DNA from: CAZQKL01 sp964593895 [NCBI: uncultured bacterium]
GTDB taxonomy: Bacteria; DYJV01
Length of the DNA: 30,251 nucleotides
Assembly (NCBI GenBank): GCA_964593895.1
Contig: CAZQKL010000008.1
Location: forward strand, 1 to 30,251
Direction of reading: 5' to 3'
Under the pieces are notes generated by a model that saw nothing but the letters and a program-made list of their open reading frames with translations, made no database searches and was not told where the DNA came from. Position 1 is the stretch's first letter, and each line of letters begins with the position of its first letter. Positions 28,465-30,251 of this stretch are shown piece by piece. A program made the translations under genes and the position numbers.

Positions 28465-29382
28465 TTAAACCCATTCAAAGCTTTGTATGACAATTATTCC
28501 AGCTTTTTCTGCTCTTTCAAGAATTTTCTTTTTTGCAAAATGGGTAATTATTATTGGAACAACTTCTCCTCCAATTGTCTGTTTAATTATGTTCACTTTA
28601 TTCAAAACAGTATTAAGTTTGCTTTTATCATCAAGTTTTAATACTGATTCTCCTACTAAAATAATTTCTTTATTATCTTTTTTTGCTTTTCCAAAGAAAT
28701 TTATTTCCTCATTTTCAATCTCAGTTCTAATAATTCTATCTATAATTTTGAAACCAAATTTCTTTTCCAAAAATTTTGGAACTTTCCTGTATGCTTCATT
28801 TTCAAGAGCATAAGAAACGCTTCTTGAGAGACCACCAAGTTGCTCCCTCGTTATTTTTAAACCAACCGCTAATTCTCTAATTTCTTCCTCTGTCTTTTTC
28901 TGAGCTTCTGTTAATTCATCAACATTCTTAGTTAAATTCTGAACCATTTCCTCTGTCTTTTTCTGGGCTTCCGCTAATTCATCTACCTTTTTGGCTAAAT
29001 CTTGAAGTTTCTCCTCTGTCTCTTTTTGGGCAGATACTAATGCATCTACCTTTTTAGTTAAATCCTGAACCCTCTCCTCTGTTTTTTTCTGAGCTTCCGC
29101 TAATGCATCAACCTTTTTTGTTAAATCTTGAACCCTTTCTTCTGTCTTTTTCTGAGCTTCTGTTAATTCATTAACCTTTATAGTTAAATCTTGAAGCCTC
29201 TCCTCTGTCTCTTTTTGGGCATTAGCTAAATCTCTAACAATTTCCTTTAATTCGTTAAATTCATTTTTTGTAACACTTTCTTCCCGCTGTTTTTCAATTT
29301 CCTCTAATACAGCCAATAATACTTCTTTTGTTGTTGGTTCAAGTCTATCAAGAAGTCTAATAATTTTTGTTGTGTATGGCAT
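28465..29382 (-). CDS. Coiled-coil repeat protein with a PD-(D/E)XK-like C-terminal domain
   Basis: I recognise this as the type of bacterial protein sometimes labelled chordopoxvirus-fusion-like or DUF3782-like; the function is unknown. Residues 1-50 form an N-terminal helical part. Residues 52-177 are six 21-residue units (about three heptads each), almost identical ([21 protein letters not shown]), predicted to form one long coiled coil. Residues about 185-305 are a globular alpha/beta domain ([21 protein letters not shown]) that looks like a restriction-endonuclease fold. In relatives, as I remember them, the last motif reads GEAK; here it is GESV, so the expected lysine is missing. AGAGGG precedes the ATG. 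It follows the RND gene by 57 bases and precedes the Nudix gene by one. Confidence 0.7.
   Translation of the reverse strand: MPYTTKIIRLLDRLEPTTKEVLLAVLEEIEKQREESVTKNEFNELKEIVRDLANAQKETEERLQDLTIKVNELTEAQKKTEERVQDLTKKVDALAEAQKKTEERVQDLTKKVDALVSAQKETEEKLQDLAKKVDELAEAQKKTEEMVQNLTKNVDELTEAQKKTEEEIRELAVGLKITREQLGGLSRSVSYALENEAYRKVPKFLEKKFGFKIIDRIIRTEIENEEINFFGKAKKDNKEIILVGESVLKLDDKSKLNTVLNKVNIIKQTIGGEVVPIIITHFAKKKILERAEKAGIIVIQSFEWV
28852..29229 (-). repeat. six in-frame 63-bp tandem repeats
   Basis: The AQK element recurs at residues 55, 76, 97, 118, 139 and 160 of the coiled-coil protein, exactly every 21 residues, so the DNA is six 63-bp units with no length change. Units 2 and 3 are the most alike, suggesting recent duplication or gene conversion. 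Copy number may vary between strains by slippage or recombination. Confidence 0.9.
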
Positions 29383-29439
29383 TTTTCCCTCTTGTCTTTT
29401 TTATCAATTATTAACAAATTTTTTTTAAAATATCCACAA

Positions 29440-30251
29440 TTATTTAAAAAATTTTTTAATATCATCAAGAATAATGTAAATTACAGGTATTAAAATCAAT
29501 GTAATGAAAGTTGCAAACATAATTCCAAACCCAAGGCTTATAGCCATTGGAATTAAAAACTTTGCTTGAAGACTTTTCTCCATAATTAGTGGCAATAGAC
29601 CAAGAAAAGTGGTAATTGTAGTTAAAATTACAGGTCTAAATCTTGTTTTTGCTACATTTAAAACTTTTTTATAAATATCTCTTTCTCTACTTTCATTAAT
29701 TGAGTAAACCATTATTAATGAATCATTTACCACAACTCCTGATAATGCAACTATTCCAAGTAAACTTAAAAGAGAAAGATTATAATTGAGTAAAATATGA
29801 CCCAAAAATGCTCCAACAATTCCAAATGGAATAACACTCATAATAATAAAAGGCTGAGCATAAGACCTAAAAGGAATTGCAAGAAGTGAATAAATTATAA
29901 ATAAAGCTATCAATGTGCCTTTTTTTAAGGATGATAAAGTATCAAATTCTTCTTTTTGCTGTCCCTGAAAAGAATAATCAAAATCTATAAATTTATTTTT
30001 CAATTTTGGAAGAAAATTTCTTTTTAAATCTTCAACAATTTTATCAGCTGAAATTACATCTTCATCAACATCTGCAATAACCTTTACAACTCTTTTTCTA
30101 TTTTCTCTATTTATCATTGAGCTTGTTTTTTCAATTTTAAAATTAGCTACATCGTAAAAACCAACTTCTTTACCTGATGACAAAATAAACCTCATGTTTT
30201 CCAATGTTGATAATAAATTTTTTAACTTATCATTGAATTTTACAAGAACTC
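29440..30251 (-). CDS. RND efflux transporter permease, C-terminal part (5' partial)
   Basis: The frame stays open to the right edge of the window, so this is the C-terminal part of a much larger protein (RND permeases have about 1000 residues or more). The TTG at 30204 is therefore not the start. Visible are the end of the second large periplasmic domain and the last membrane bundle: about six helices in the order LIALFIIYSLLAIPF, IMSVIPFGIVGAFLG, LLSLLGIVALSGVVVNDSLIM, a cytoplasmic helix (KKVLNVAKTRFRPVILTT), FLGLLPLIM and MFATFITLILIPVIYIIL. VVNDSLIM followed by the RFRPVILTT stretch is typical of the HAE-1 and related groups. It pumps compounds across the inner membrane with proton exchange, with a periplasmic adaptor and an outer-membrane channel not seen here. 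Confidence 0.93.
   Translation of the reverse strand, partial: VLVKFNDKLKNLLSTLENMRFILSSGKEVGFYDVANFKIEKTSSMINRENRKRVVKVIADVDEDVISADKIVEDLKRNFLPKLKNKFIDFDYSFQGQQKEEFDTLSSLKKGTLIALFIIYSLLAIPFRSYAQPFIIMSVIPFGIVGAFLGHILLNYNLSLLSLLGIVALSGVVVNDSLIMVYSINESRERDIYKKVLNVAKTRFRPVILTTITTFLGLLPLIMEKSLQAKFLIPMAISLGFGIMFATFITLILIPVIYIILDDIKKFFK

Noticed and set aside
28852-29229. Regular 63-bp repeats considered as a CRISPR or minisatellite array
   Set aside because: The repeats are contiguous, in frame and encode heptad-patterned protein; there are no unique spacers between them.
29383-29459. AT-rich gap and TTAAAAAATTTTTTAA palindrome at the RND end considered as terminator or promoter
   Set aside because: The palindrome encodes the last Lys-Phe-Phe-Lys codons and has no G-C pairs; no -35/-10 pair with good spacing was found in the gap.

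Overview
This is an AT-rich (about 30% G+C by eye), very gene-dense stretch of bacterial chromosome. Lnt (lipoprotein maturation) and an RND efflux pump point to a cell with an outer membrane. A non-discriminating-type AspRS, a GlyRS beta subunit, PdxJ and a CdaA/CdaR/GlmM c-di-AMP module fit an uncultured candidate-phylum bacterium. Omnitrophota or a relative is my guess, from gene content only; it was not tested. I see no IS element, prophage, CRISPR array, tRNA or rRNA. No stretch over 300 bases lacks a gene; the largest gaps are 50-80 bases.

Layout. (A) 1-4346, forward: a surface-glycan type cluster made of a B12-binding radical SAM protein fused to a GT4 glycosyltransferase (5' end outside the window) and two paralogous CDP-sugar-epimerase-like proteins. 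(B) 4405-15973, forward: a housekeeping run, aspS-tilS-ftsH-folP-cdaA-cdaR-glmM-pdxJ-guaA. A good sigma-70-like promoter overlaps the end of the previous gene. Most junctions are overlaps or gaps of a few bases, so translational coupling is likely. (C) 15928-19769, reverse: tyrS-uvrA, with its own promoter at 19801-19829; uvrA runs 46 bp into the end of guaA. (D) 19841-23287, forward: a FetB/UPF0014-type permease, an orphan NtrC-type sigma-54 response regulator, and an Lnt that lacks its usual C-terminal membrane helix. (E) 23274-30251, reverse: an RND transporter (5' end outside the window), a coiled-coil protein with six exact 21-residue repeats, a Nudix hydrolase, glyS and ppdK. A bidirectional terminator-like hairpin sits where D and E converge.

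How the genes work together. Block B links translation (aspS, tilS), membrane proteolysis (ftsH), folate (folP), c-di-AMP signalling with cell-wall precursor synthesis (cdaA, cdaR, glmM), vitamin B6 (pdxJ) and GMP (guaA). cdaA-cdaR-glmM is the classical c-di-AMP/UDP-GlcNAc module best known from Gram-positives. No obviously new defence or mobile system is present. The least explained items are the radical SAM-glycosyltransferase fusion, the epimerase whose YxxxK tyrosine is phenylalanine, and the repeat-built coiled-coil protein with a nuclease-like but apparently lysine-less C-terminal domain.
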